Of a DNA stretch of 64,000 nt, positions 54,138-64,000 are shown one piece after another (within the stretch, counting starts at the first letter, position 1; each line of letters starts with the position of its first letter). The notes under the pieces are model-generated. The model was not told where the DNA came from, did not search any database, and was given only the letters and a program-made list of their open reading frames with translations. The stretch covers positions 39,431,693 through 39,495,692 of the forward strand of contig AP025040.1 of the NCBI GenBank assembly GCA_036186865.1. Reading direction: 5' to 3'. The DNA is from Eustoma russellianum. Taxonomy: Eukaryota > Streptophyta > Magnoliopsida > Gentianales > Gentianaceae. A program made the translations under genes and the position numbers.

Positions 54138-56676
54138 TGTAGCGCACCGCTCCCGAGCCCTCACATCAGGAACAATGCGCCCGCCGTATCTCGCTAAGGA
54201 GAATACAAGGCGTCGAGTCAACTTTCTACATGTCCGAAAATACGTAAAAAAAAATTTTCTTGCGGAAACGAATTACCATAACATTAAATTACATGAATAA
54301 AGAAATCCTCAATAAAATACTACATCAGTGATGGCAATAAAGTCACTGTGCCAACATCTAAGTGCTATCAGTCTAAACAGGATAGTGTCCCATGAAATCC
54401 CAATAAAATAACGACAGACAGGCGCAAGGTCTCTTCGTATTCTAGGTGCGACAGTTAGTCTGCCCATACTACCGTGTCAGCCCCGTCCTCAGCAAAGACA
54501 GTCGTACGCTTTCTCGTGCTCACCTGGGGGGGAAGTAGGGGTGAGTGACGAGAAATCACCCAGTAGGCACCTGCCTCCAACTCGTACAAGACGAGCATAC
54601 AAAATGATATAACACATAGCACATAACATGATATCACATAAGCATACGAAAGAATGCGGAAAGGTAATTCACTCCAGATAAAGAATGCGCAACATCGTAA
54701 TGCATGTCCTATTATGCATGTCACACGCAACAAAGTCATGCCACACAAAATGTCGATATCTCCACCATGCAATGCATGATCCGGGGACCTACTGAGTTGT
54801 TGTGGGTCGTACCCACCCACAGTCACCATACTGAGTGTGCATGGCCCTGCCACTGTACACCATCCTGAGTGTGCGTGGCCCTGCAGCCGTACACCATACT
54901 GAGCGCCCATGACCCGTATATCACGACCCATCATAAATGCAATGCAAGTGCCATGAATGCAAACAACACAATCGCCTGAGGCCCCTGGCCTATCCTCACC
55001 ATCCTCCGGCACTGAAATCTAAGTTCATTTAAAGATCGCCTGAGGCCCCTGACCCATCATCACCATCCTCCGGCACTTAAATCTAGGTTCATTTATTATC
55101 CGAATAATGATTTAATGTTGTTTGACGTTAAAACTATTTTTTCATGGCTTGGATACATTTATCATGCATTTTCTATATTTTCCTCATTTTTTTCTACTTA
55201 TTTATATTTATTTCCTAATTATCTAAATTAGATAAATTATCGAAAATACTGAAATTTAATGAAAATAATTTAATTTCATCATTTTATAATTTTTGAAATT
55301 TATTTATAATTTTTTGACATTTATTTATATTTTTCCTTTAATTATTTCTATTTTAAATTAATTATATAACAATTATAACATTTTCAGAAATTCAGAAAAT
55401 TTTTTAATTATTTAAACTGAAGAAGGCCAACCTGCATTTGCCAACCCTGGTCCGCCTTACACAAGCCCGGCCAGCCAGCTCAATTTTTTTATTTCTTCAC
55501 GTTAATGGGCCGGCTGGCAGCTGGCCCGGTCCGTTGGCTATTCGGTCCGGTCCACTAGCCTGCCTTCCTTTTTTTTAATTCTGTGATGCTTTTGGGCCTG
55601 CCCCCTGGAACAGCCGGCCCGTTAAGGGCTAGCCTGCGCCACCTTCAGTCCGGGCTTTGGCCCTTTTCCTTTATTAATTTTTTTTTGATAAACTGCATAC
55701 AGAATTCTTCAGGAGGCGCGTGCGACCATACGCGCATGTGAAGGCCACGCGTGGCTACTCCGGTGGCGCGTGAGGCGCTTCGGCCGTCTCCGACGTCCGT
55801 TTTTCGACTCCGATGTATATTTTCGTCTATTTCCAATCTATGAGAACCTAATCTAAGGCCCAAAACAAAAACATAAAACCCCTAATCATACAAAGATTGA
55901 TATTTTGATTATCAAATTTTTCTCTATCATCAAATTTAACCACGAAGCATCAAACACGCATCACAAGTTTTGCAAATTTTCATGCTTTTCACAGATAAAC
56001 ATGTATAAATTTCAACAATCAAAGCAACAAAAACACATAATATATCACCAAAGCATGCTTGGATTGTAGGAATTGGAGGGGGAAAAGGAAACCTACCTCA
56101 AGGCAAACATTTATATAACCAAGTCGGGGTTTGTTTTGTGCGCTTCTCCCTTTCTCCTTCCTCCTTCTTCTCTCTCCTTCCTCCTCTATTTTCCTCCTCC
56201 CTTCTTCTTTCTCCCAGTCGTCCCCTCTGTTGCTCTTGGTTCTTTGTGTTTTTTTGTTGTTGTTTAACCGCCTGCGCCCCCTTTCCCATTTATCGCAATG
56301 TTCAGCCGAAAATTGGGGGGTTTGAAACCGTTACCCCCCAATCACGTTACTCCATTAACCCTTTTTTTACTTTTCCTTATCTCTACCTATTCTATTTATT
56401 ATTAATATTTCTTTTCCTTTTTTTTCCATCCCACCACATCTTTTAACATTCTAGTATTATTTGTTTTCATTTACTTTTCTTCTATTGTTGCTTTATTTTC
56501 TATAACAATATATTTCTATAAATATATACACACACACCCCTATAGTTAATTACCAAATCATCTGGACATAATTGATACGCTACCGTTTGCTTATTCTCAA
56601 AAGGTCATTACACCCAACGACTATACTCGTTTTAAATTAACGTGTAACAATTAGTTCAAAATTTTGGGGTGTAACA
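54138..56676 (-). repeat. Right (5') LTR of element E
   Basis: Aligns along its length with 48472-51041, with scattered substitutions and indels (for example CGCACCGC for CGCCCCGC near the left end and loss of about 20 bp in the G+C-rich block). Ends are TGTAGC and GTGTAACA. The open frame at 54455-55012 lies on repeats and is not a gene. Confidence 0.9.
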
Positions 56677-56681
56677 CTATC

Positions 56682-57438
56682 ATCCAATTTAAGATGAAAC
56701 TGGGGGGTGTTATGATGGATTGCATCAGTGGTGGTGGATTTGATTCTTGATCAGACTTTGGGGATCAGGTTTGTAATTGACAGATAAAAATGAACATTGC
56801 ATAAGGTGGATTACGGCGTAACCGTTCGCTCTCATTCGTGGCAATCAAAGCCGAGGCACCAGGCATTACAATCCGGACGGTGTTAATTTTGCGGTGGACG
56901 GTGTTGGAATTAAGGAGGAGGGGCCGAAGAGGGAAGAAGGAGAGAGGGGGGGAGGAAGTGGAAAAACCATTTTTTTCTATTTTTTCCCAAAAAATGAAAA
57001 GACAATATTGTCCTTCGAACTGGCCGCTTTCAAGCAACTTGGGGCATGTTACAAAAAAATTTGGGGGCAAAATGTTCCTTTAGGAACAGTTGAGGAGCAC
57101 CTTGTACATTTTCTGAGAACCCTCTGGTACAGTTTGCCCTATCCAAATTAAGGAAACATTTCTACCATCTTAAAAAGAGAAATAAGTGTATCCACCAACA
57201 GCTAAGAGCAAACATCTTAAATGAGCCAAAAATATCACTATTTCCTGAAAATTATTTAATTGGTTATATTCAGCAAAATGCCCTGACCATTAATGAGATC
57301 TCAGTTTAAGGTATTATTGCACATTCAACTGCATTCAGCTCCCTGATTTCGCTCCACAATTGGTTTACCATGCCTCTCAGGCCTTGAGAAAGTTGACATA
57401 AATAACAAGAAAAGGAGTGAGCTGTTAGTTTAGCTATC
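56682..57438. other. Unassigned DNA between elements E and F
   Basis: The pre-E locus continues here (its left half is 47931-48471). It has a purine-rich stretch at 56910-56965 on the plus strand and no frame with recognisable domains. The last five bases (57434-57438, CTATC) are the left target duplication of element F. Confidence 0.6.
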
Positions 57439-58082
57439 TGATACGGCCAGCTCAGGATAAAAAAAGAAGAATTTGAATTCTATTCCAAGTCCAATCAAGA
57501 TAAAATTTCAACCAATTTTTTGAAGATTGAGACAAGATTGTCCAACCACAAAATTGATCTCCAAAATCTACAAAGGAAGGCAAAGAAATCGGCTATCTTA
57601 GAAGACATAGGATATTCCATTTTCAAGATTGTTTTTTTAGGAAGATTACCATTTATCTCCTTTTAAACTTTTGGTAAATTTTTAGGATAAAGTTTATCTT
57701 TCCTTTTTGATTGTTTTTGGCTGAAATTTTCAGCCTTTATTTACCCTAAGGCCGCCGGCCATTCAACACGATGGAGCAATAAAATTGATTTTGTTTTCTT
57801 CTCCCAAGTGAGTGAAACTTTGTTTTCTTGATTTTGCACTAAAAATCAAGGCTAATATCTCTCAATCTTGAGCAAACTGAGGGTGATTGCCAAGAATTAA
57901 AGTGACCATCTAGGAGGGCCTTGAAGGTTTGCCTATCAACGCACACTTGAGTCTAAGGTATTGCTTAAGCCGGCGATTCTACACAACGGAAGCAAGGAGA
58001 AGATATCTTCTTTGTACCTAAAACCTTGTGGAAAGATTGTTAGAGGTGGAAGAGTGGATCCTTTCCGTGTCAGCTTGCATCA
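57439..58082 (+). repeat. 5' LTR of element F
   Basis: A 644-bp LTR from TGATACGGCC to CTTGCATCA. It aligns closely with 61252-61892, apart from short differences such as a missing GTTAGA in the 3' copy near 61852. Confidence 0.92.
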
Positions 58083-58085
58083 AAT

Positions 58086-58098
58086 TGGTATCAGAGCC
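58086..58098 (+). promoter_or_regulatory. Primer binding site of element F
   Basis: TGGTATCAGAGCC on the plus strand, three bases from the LTR. It sets the plus orientation. Confidence 0.92.
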
Positions 58099-59770
58099 TC
58101 AGGTCACTCAATTCCACTAACTATCCTGCATTTTCTTTTCATTCATTCTTCATTCATAATCCGAATTTTATTTTTTCTTTCCTCATCACGTTTCTTTTCG
58201 TCATCAAAAAATAAAAAAAAATCATTCTTTTAGCAGCTGGTTTTTATTACAAAAAAAAAATTTGTATCTTTCTTTGACAACTTGAACATCTAGGATCGTT
58301 GATTTAGGATTTAAATTCAGTATCACAAATATTTGCTTACATCATCCAAAAAGCCACCTAGTCATATTCAATCTTGTTGCTACCGAAGCTATTGGTTGAT
58401 TTTGAGTTTATATGAGTTGACTTCATATTATGACTGAATTCATACATTATCTTTGTCCAAGTATTAAATCTCAGCATTATGCCCATTTTAACAAAAAAAA
58501 ATTCAGCTGCCCCTGGCCGCACCTCCCTCCCCTCTGTACTGGCCAAACCACCCCCCAGGCCGAAATTCATCAGCACCAAAAAATCATCCAAACACCTCAC
58601 AAACATCCCCATCCCTAATCCGATTCACCAAAATCCCCAATTTAGCCAAGAACCCTAATTTTGCCTAACCCTAATTTTGTTTTTGGCCAAATTCTCACTA
58701 ATCCAAGGGTGTTTCTTGAAATTGAAGGTACCACGGTGATCACGGGAGAAAATTATAGATTCTGCCCCGAAACTGAATTTTTGAGGAAAAAGGTATTAAA
58801 TTACGATTTTGCCCCTGAAAAAAAACAGAATCTGAAAATCGAAAAAACAGAAAAAAGGGTAGAAAAGTGAAGAAAGAAAAGCAAAAGGAAAACCGTTGGA
58901 ACTTTATTACACCATTTTGACCACATTGCGTATTCTTGTGAAACTCACCAAAATCTGCCTGCACCCTCAGTTTTATAGCCATAATCTGACCTATACACAT
59001 TGCTACCTACTTGAATATTTATTTTCGTATGCATTTGAGTCATATTGTGATTTTAAGTGCATAAGGTCAAAATTGACTAAAGATTGTCCATGGAAACCCC
59101 TAGTCTTTCTTTGACTCAGCCTTTTACATCATTTTTTGGTTTCATTTCTTCTTTGAATCGTAGTCAAATTGTTCAAGTTGGTGTCCCAATCGTTGGAGTC
59201 TATTTTGGTGTGCTTTGGTATCTTTTTGGTGTAAGTTGCGAGTTTTGATACCCGGTTTAATTGCTGATTTTGCTGCTGATTTTCTACTGTTTGGGAGCTA
59301 TTTTTTTCCACTGTTTTTTAAGGGCATATAGGTGCCGGAAATTGCTTATTTGGTACAGCACCAAGTTGGGAGGAAATTGAACCATTTCAAAGCGTTTGTA
59401 TCGCGTTTTGGGGAATTTTTAGCTGCAGATCAGCAGCTTTTTTGGACTGTTTTCAGCATCATTTTGACGCCAATTTTGGGTCAGACCAGCCGGTTTGGGT
59501 CCATCGCGGGTTGGATCCGATTTGGACAAGTTTAGGTAAAAACTGTGCACTAAATTGCGGTATCGGGTATATTATAAGAGACTTGGCATTCACCTATCTT
59601 TATTGCTCTCTTTGACATTTATTAGCCTCAGATTAATCGAGAAACAAGGTGGTAATAGAGAGAAAAGAAAGTAAGAAGAGTGCCCACAATTCTATTTCCA
59701 TTTACCCGTTCGTATTATTTGTTTTTGTTGTATTGTTTTCTTTGTTGTTTCTCATCTTTTCAGGTTTACC
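58099..59770 (+). other. Long untranslated leader of element F
   Basis: About 1.7 kb between primer site and gag with no extended frame on the plus strand. It contains A-runs near 58207-58260 and 58490-58500, a purine-rich stretch near 58815-58890, and T-rich segments. Decayed gag sequence or packaging signals could be here, but nothing specific is recognised. Confidence 0.5.
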
Positions 59771-61108
59771 GTGTCCATTCCAACCATTTGGGGAGTACTC
59801 TGCCTTAGGCAAGAGTATGAAAATATTGACAAACGTATGTACCACTTTGAACAAACTCAAGACCTTTGGGTAAGTTATTGGAGACAAGGAGTTCCAAAGC
59901 ATCAATTTCTTCCACAAGATGATTTTTGTGTTCATGATTACTGCAATGAGTTATTAGATCATTTATGTCATGCAAATGTTAAGGAAAATGAAAACCTAAC
60001 AATGATTAGATTTCTTGCTGGCCTAAACAAGGAAATAACTGAACATTTACATAACGTTAGATTTAGAAATCTTGCTCATTTATTTATGCTTGCTGATGGT
60101 TGTGAGAAACAAATGATTTTTTAGGCAAGACGAGCATACTTAAAAGTAAAAGCACAAAGGGAATGGGAACGAAAGCAATCAACATTAAAATCTTGGCTAC
60201 TTGCACTACAAGCCGAAGAAACTGAAATTTTGCATGAATCTAACCCTACTTCTAATGAACTGAACGTCAATGACAATAATGAAATACTTGAGCTTGATTT
60301 GCATGTAACCAACTCTGAATTACATGATTTAGATGTTACTACTCCTACCTTGTGTGATGAGCTAGAATGCATTGATAATGTTAAGCATGAAGTAAATGAG
60401 CTAGAATGCATTGATAATGCTAAGTATGAAGTAGATGCCATACAAGCTGATTTATCTCATGAATTGTCATGTTTCGATGATTCATTATATACTGATCTAT
60501 ATGCCATACATGATGATTTGAGTGATGACTTGAGTGAGCTTTCAATTGAGTTTGATAGTACACTTAAGCATGATAACTTAGAAAAGAATGAATGGCATGT
60601 TTTCAGCAATTCCTTATTTGAATGGGATGAACATGATTCCACGTTATTTGAAATACCTGAATTACATTCAAATCACATTGTATATGACAATCATATGTTT
60701 AATCATGAGTATGAAACTGATTTCTATGACAAACAAGAGTTTATCTCAACTGGTTCAGAACCTGATTCAAGGCTTCAAGGTATATTTCTTAAAACCCCAA
60801 TTACGCCATTTTTGTCACAAAATCACGCCACATCATATGACATTTGTGTGTTTCCCTTGAATGTTGTTTACATGCATAAGAAATATGACCTTTCAATAAT
60901 TATGCACCCTAAACACACTAGGAAGAAGCACTTGTTCAATACTTCATTTCAAACACCACTTCTCGGATGTGAGCATGCGTACATTGAGTTGCACTATGAA
61001 AGTCACATCTTAATGCATCCTAAACACGTAAGAAAAAGGACTTTCCTATTGTGTATGCATGTTAGAATCACCCTATGCATGTTAGAAGGTGTATGTTTCT
61101 TAATATAA
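59771..61108 (+). pseudogene. Gag-like polyprotein of element F, interrupted by one UAG
   Basis: One reading frame runs from 59771 to 61108 with a single TAG at 60122-60124. The first ~115 residues include DDFCVHDYCNELLDHL, ENLTMIRFLAGLNKEI and NLAHLFMLADGCEKQ, which fit the Gypsy retrotransposon gag fold. After the stop, a basic helix (RAYLKVKAQREWERKQ) leads into an acidic region with paired repeats (ELECIDNVKHEV and ELECIDNAKYEV). A tail with two MHPKH-x-RK motifs follows. The tail was not recognised. The first codon is uncertain, as upstream sequence may encode more in another frame. Whether the TAG is decay or read through cannot be told here. Confidence 0.6.
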
Positions 61109-61238
61109 GGTTGCTTATTCACTCTAAACATCTTAGGATGAAAGTGTGAATACATGTGTTTCTTGGCATATTTGTTGCATTATCATGGATCTTTCTCCCT
61201 CATGACATACACATTAAGATTCGGGATGAATCTTTTTT

Positions 61239-61251
61239 AGGAAGGAGGGAT
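61239..61251 (+). promoter_or_regulatory. Polypurine tract of element F
   Basis: AGGAAGGAGGGAT lies directly before the 3' LTR at 61252. Confidence 0.85.
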
Positions 61252-61892
61252 TGATACGGCAAGCTGAGGATAAAAAAAGAAGAATTTGAATTCTATTCCA
61301 AGTCCAATCAAGATAAAATTTCAACCAACTTTTTGAAGATTGAGACAAGATTATCCAACCACAAAATTGATCTCCAAAATCTACAAAGGAAGGCAAAGAA
61401 ATCGGCTATCTTAGAAGAAATAGGATATTCCATTTTCAATATTGATTTTTTAGGAAGATTACCATTTATCTCCTTTTAAACTTTTGGTAGATTTTTAGGA
61501 TAAAGTTTATCTTTCCTTTTTGATTGTTTTTGACCGAAATTTTCAGCCTTTGTTTGCCCTAAGGCCGCAACTATTCAACACAATGGAGCAATAAAATTGA
61601 TTTTGTTTACTTCTCCCAAGTGAGTGAAACTTTGTTTTCTTGATTTTGCACTAAAAACCAATGCTAATATCTCTCAATCTTGAACAAATTGAAGGTGATT
61701 GCCAAGGATTAAAGTGACCGACTAGGAGGGCCTTGAATGTTTGCCTATCAACGCACACTTGAGTCTAAAGTATTGCTTAAACCGGCAATTCTAAACAATG
61801 GAAACAAGGAGAAGATACCTTCTTTGTGCCTAAACCCTTGTGGAAAGATTGGAGGTGGAAGAATGGATTCTTTTCCGTGTCAGCTTGCATCA
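61252..61892 (+). repeat. 3' LTR of element F
   Basis: A 641-bp LTR, TGATACGGC to CTTGCATCA, followed by the CTATC duplication. Confidence 0.92.
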
Positions 61893-62229
61893 CTATCTTA
61901 TAATGCTCAAATCTTTCTTCTGTACAGTTGTCACAGAAAATCTAATTCCCAGAAAATACTCATAATTCTTTGCCATTGCTGTATAAAAGCATACTGCAGA
62001 CATGGAAAAGCATACTACAGAAATGGAAAAACACACTACAGTAGAAAAATGTAGCATTCACTGGAAATCAATTGCTCGAGAAAACATTATCCAGGAGGAA
62101 GGCCAGTCAGTCCCTTCAAGACATACTCCTCACAAGATTAAAACAGAATCTATAATGTATCTATTCATCATTTGTTTGAGATGCGCCTTCGCTTTTCATG
62201 GGTGGTGACAGATGCTCTGTCTTTGCATT
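61893..62229. other. Intergenic DNA right of element F
   Basis: It starts with the CTATC duplication. A short region near 61995-62045 repeats CATACTACAGA-like units (GCATACTGCAGACATGGAAAA, then GCATACTACAGAAATGG). No gene is recognised. Confidence 0.5.
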
Positions 62230-62335
62230 TGTAACAATTCTTTGGCTCCCGCTTATAGAGAGTGTAGAGGGTCGGATGTACACAACTATACTCATGTGTT
62301 AAAAACACAGAGGTTGTTACCCAATGAAACATAAT
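62230..62335 (-). mobile_element. Fragment of an Au-like tRNA-derived SINE
   Basis: On the minus strand the order GGGTAACAACCTCTGTG, GTACATCCGACCC and GCGGGAGCC matches the 3' body of the widespread plant Au SINE family. The tRNA-related 5' part with the pol III boxes was not found, so this is a 5'-truncated fragment. Confidence 0.6.
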
Positions 62336-62819
62336 GAAAATTGCGTCAAGCTGTGTCGATCAAGTGCTACTTCTACTTCACAGTAGTGAGTCATTTTGTT
62401 TTATTCTGTCAATATTCCAAAGTCAATGAAGATTGTGTCTGTTACTCTATTGGAAATGAAAACAATTTAAAAATTGTAAACGAAACATGACCCAACAACA
62501 GAACAAATCAGATCCTCAAAGTCTACATTGAATTCAAGTACCACAAATCCAGACATCAGCACAAAATCATACGCTCATATCACAAAGATGCACAAATACC
62601 AAAAAAAAAAATACATTTCTTCCAACAAAGACTGCACTTCCATTAATTCAATTGAGCACGCAGAATAATCTCCATGACCTCCCACACAACTTCCTCCTTC
62701 CACATTCTATTATATAATGTAAGTCATAACTCCATTAAACTCTTAACAACAAGAATGAAAATGAAAATGAAAAAAGTTCCAAAATTTCATTAGTAGATAC
62801 CACAGTAGATAGCAATTTA
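62336..62819. other. Downstream flank and probable 3' UTR of PNO1
   Basis: AT-rich, with no frame. The part nearest 62819 should contain the PNO1 3' UTR; no clear AATAAA on the minus strand was found, as is common in plants. Confidence 0.5.
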
Positions 62820-63464
62820 CTAAAACCTCTCTGCCAACCGGGAAGTAACCGCCCTTAGCTTGGAGTAGACTTTGCCAGCCGGAGAACCCAAAATGAGACT
62901 GCAAAGCGAATCCCTAGCAATCTTAATATTTGCATAGGAACCAAGTATATGAATTTTCGTATCGGCAATCACAATCCTTGTTTTCGTCGAATTCTCAATC
63001 GCAAACTTCGTTTTCCCTCCTTTACCAGACAATCTACCAATAGCTCTAGACAAATGTTCTCCTCTAAGAGTCTTCACATCCTTAATCTCAAAAGATTCCA
63101 CATACAACTCATCCAAACGAAGCAACGCGATGGCATCACAGACATCGAATCCCAGCATGAAAGCATGGACAAAATCCGCACATTTCTGAAGGTTACTTAC
63201 ATCGGGCGTGTCGGGGCGTGTTTTCAGCTCCACTTTCCGGCCTTTCAGATTCATCCTGATGTCGATTTTCATCTGATCGTAGATTGGAGAGTAGATATCC
63301 ATCCATGATTTCTTCAGAGGAGTATAGCGGTGGGGAGGAACTGAGACTTTGCGGAATTGAACTTGACCGGAGGAGATTTCGTGCGCTTTTAAAGGCTGGA
63401 AATTTGGTTTTGGAAGTAGGACGATTGATGTCTTCGATTGAGGGGTTTCACCGTCCACCTCCAT
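62820..63464 (-). CDS. PNO1: PNO1/DIM2-like KH-domain ribosome assembly factor
   Basis: A single-exon, intact 214-residue protein. PNO1 (yeast Dim2/Rrp20) binds the 3' region of pre-18S rRNA in the nucleolus and pre-40S particles and works with the endonuclease NOB1 in 18S maturation. Residues about 50-125 form the degenerate first KH module (PLKKSWMDIYSPIYDQMKID), and about 130-214 the second KH module. The second contains HLSRAIGRLSGKGGKTKF with the GKGGKT loop, then HILGSYANIKIARDS, LGSPAGKVYSKLRAV and the end SRLAERF. The ATG at 63462-63464 was chosen; the preceding in-frame GTG is not a plant start, and a stop occurs upstream with no ATG between. Length suits the plant family. A frame overlapping on the plus strand is a shadow. 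Confidence 0.93.
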   Translation of the reverse strand: MEVDGETPQSKTSIVLLPKPNFQPLKAHEISSGQVQFRKVSVPPHRYTPLKKSWMDIYSPIYDQMKIDIRMNLKGRKVELKTRPDTPDVSNLQKCADFVHAFMLGFDVCDAIALLRLDELYVESFEIKDVKTLRGEHLSRAIGRLSGKGGKTKFAIENSTKTRIVIADTKIHILGSYANIKIARDSLCSLILGSPAGKVYSKLRAVTSRLAERF

Positions 63465-63544
63465 CACTTCGGCGGTTTCAAGCGGCAGAAAGAGGCGAAA
63501 AGCTTGAGAGGGAAACTGAAGGCTGATGAAACTGTCGACTGATA

Positions 63545-63553
63545 CTAGGGTTT
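63545..63553 (-). promoter_or_regulatory. Telo-box (AAACCCTAG)
   Basis: AAACCCTAG on the minus strand, about 80 bp upstream of the PNO1 ATG, probably at or near the transcription start. Telo-boxes are enriched at plant genes for ribosomal proteins and ribosome assembly. Confidence 0.65.
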
Positions 63554-63679
63554 AGGCTGGAGAGAAGATTTAAGGCTTTTTTCTTTCTTTTGTTTTTCCC
63601 TTTTCTAATTTTCTATTAGCAATATTGGAGAAATGCATCTATTCGGGCGGGCCGCCCGGTGACCAGCGGGTCTAGCGTC

Positions 63680-63685
63680 TGGGCT
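63680..63685 (+). promoter_or_regulatory. Site II-like element (TGGGCT)
   Basis: TGGGCT, about 130 bp further from PNO1 than the telo-box. Site II (TGGGCY) plus telo-box is the common pairing in plant translation-related promoters bound by TCP factors. Confidence 0.5.
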
Positions 63686-63739
63686 TAAAGTATCACCCGA
63701 AATATTTATGAATAAAAAAATAATCTAATTAACGAAATT

Positions 63740-63950
63740 AAAATTTTATTAAGGTAATTAAAAAGTTGATATGGTACCTTAAAATGTTGATATAACGGAT
63801 GAACAGTGATTTAGTGCAATAAATAGTATTGTATATATTTGGTGTAACAATATTATTTTCATGTTTGGATTTAGTGTTTAGTTGGAGATTTTTTTTTTTT
63901 TTTTTTGCACCAAATGAGTGTTTTGGTGTAAAGGTTGGAGATGACCTTTC
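63740..63950. repeat. Possible small non-autonomous repeat (MITE-like)
   Basis: An AT-rich stretch with GAACAGTGATTTAGTGC, a T-run at 63890-63906 and a hairpin CACCAAA/TTTGGTG at 63908-63928 next to GGTTGGAGATGACC. It recalls a dispersed plant repeat, but full terminal repeats could not be defined. Confidence 0.3.
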
Positions 63951-63983
63951 CTTCTGTTTGTGCTGATCGTAACCCGAAAAACA

Positions 63984-64000
63984 ATGGCTCTCCTCGGCGA
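63984..64000 (+). CDS. Start of a divergent gene, cut by the window edge
   Basis: AACAATGGCTCT is a textbook plant start context, and the reading frame opens Met-Ala-Leu-Leu-Gly before the window ends. It is placed head-to-head with PNO1. Only five full codons are visible, so no function can be given. Confidence 0.5.

Larger units (their letters stand above)
48472..56676 (-). mobile_element. Defective Ty3/Gypsy chromovirus E
   Basis: LTRs at 48472-51041 (2,570 bp) and 54138-56676 (2,539 bp) flank a 3.1-kb interior, with CTATC duplicated at 48467-48471 and 56677-56681. On the minus strand the interior holds a primer site, a gag fragment, a short RT/RNase H-link fragment, a 1.5-kb unrelated T-rich segment, the end of integrase with a chromodomain, and a purine tract. 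This is the order of a Tekay/Del-like chromovirus with most of pol removed. It cannot be autonomous. Confidence 0.88.
57439..61892 (+). mobile_element. Compact LTR element F with a gag-like frame only (TR-GAG type)
   Basis: A 4,454-bp element with LTRs at 57439-58082 and 61252-61892, CTATC duplicated at 57434-57438 and 61893-61897, a primer site, a purine tract and a single long frame that starts with a gag-like domain. No protease, integrase or RT is visible. It matches the described class of terminal-repeat retrotransposons carrying only GAG, which need enzymes from another element. Confidence 0.85.
63465..63983. promoter_or_regulatory. Shared promoter region between PNO1 and the divergent gene
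   Basis: A 519-bp space between two head-to-head start codons. It holds the PNO1 5' UTR, a telo-box, a site II-like element, a G+C-rich patch at about 63640-63680 and a MITE-like AT-rich stretch. Confidence 0.55.

Noticed and set aside
54455..55012. A 185-residue minus-strand frame in the right E LTR
   Set aside because: It covers tandem repeats of the LTR, and the matching left LTR region is broken into two frames (48703-48966 and 48923-49195).
56765..57151. Overlapping frames on both strands between E and F
   Set aside because: A purine-rich tract gives open frames on both strands; none shows a domain or codon pattern of a gene.

Overview
This window is a repeat-dominated stretch of a flowering-plant nuclear genome, most likely a eudicot. 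About 61.9 kb is LTR retrotransposon, mostly Sirevirus/Maximus-like Ty1/Copia with two Ty3/Gypsy-type insertions. Only the last ~1.2 kb carries recognisable host genes: an intact KH-domain ribosome-biogenesis gene (PNO1/DIM2) on the minus strand, and the first codons of a divergent gene cut by the window edge. The plant assignment rests on the Copia and Gypsy lineages, initiator-Met-tRNA primer sites, a telo-box plus site II promoter, and an Au-like SINE tail.

Layout. (1) 1-7923 and 47731-47930: old, decayed Sirevirus element A on the minus strand. Its interior starts at base 1 and its 5' LTR begins at 5206; its 3' LTR lies left of the window. (2) 7924-17412 and 45936-47730: element D, a different Sirevirus family, inserted in A's LTR with a GTTCA target-site duplication (TSD). 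(3) 17413-45935: a tandem array of a younger element of the same family as A, inserted in D's right LTR with one outer ACAAG TSD. Its order is LTR1, interior 1, LTR2, interior 2, LTR3 (661-bp deletion), a 435-bp copy of D-LTR flank, a partial LTR, interior 3, LTR4. (4) 47931-48471: unassigned DNA. (5) 48472-56676: Gypsy chromovirus E (minus strand), LTRs ~2.55 kb, TSD CTATC, with pol largely lost and a 1.5-kb T-rich segment in the middle. (6) 56677-57438: unassigned DNA continuing the pre-E locus. (7) 57439-61892: compact + strand element F, with 0.64-kb LTRs and only a gag-like reading frame (TR-GAG type), TSD CTATC. (8) 61893-64000: the genic end, with a SINE fragment, PNO1, a shared promoter and a partial start of a second gene.

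The nesting gives a relative order A, then D, then the array. Array interiors share a stop at the RT/RNase H boundary and loss of an integrase zinc-ligand cysteine. LTR2 is a mosaic of the two outer LTRs, and flanking D sequence was copied inside the array. Together these show the array grew by unequal recombination of DNA rather than by three separate insertions. No unfamiliar defence or enzymatic system was seen. The most notable structures are the array with its mosaic LTR, the palindrome modules in the LTRs, and the extra acidic reading frame of element F.
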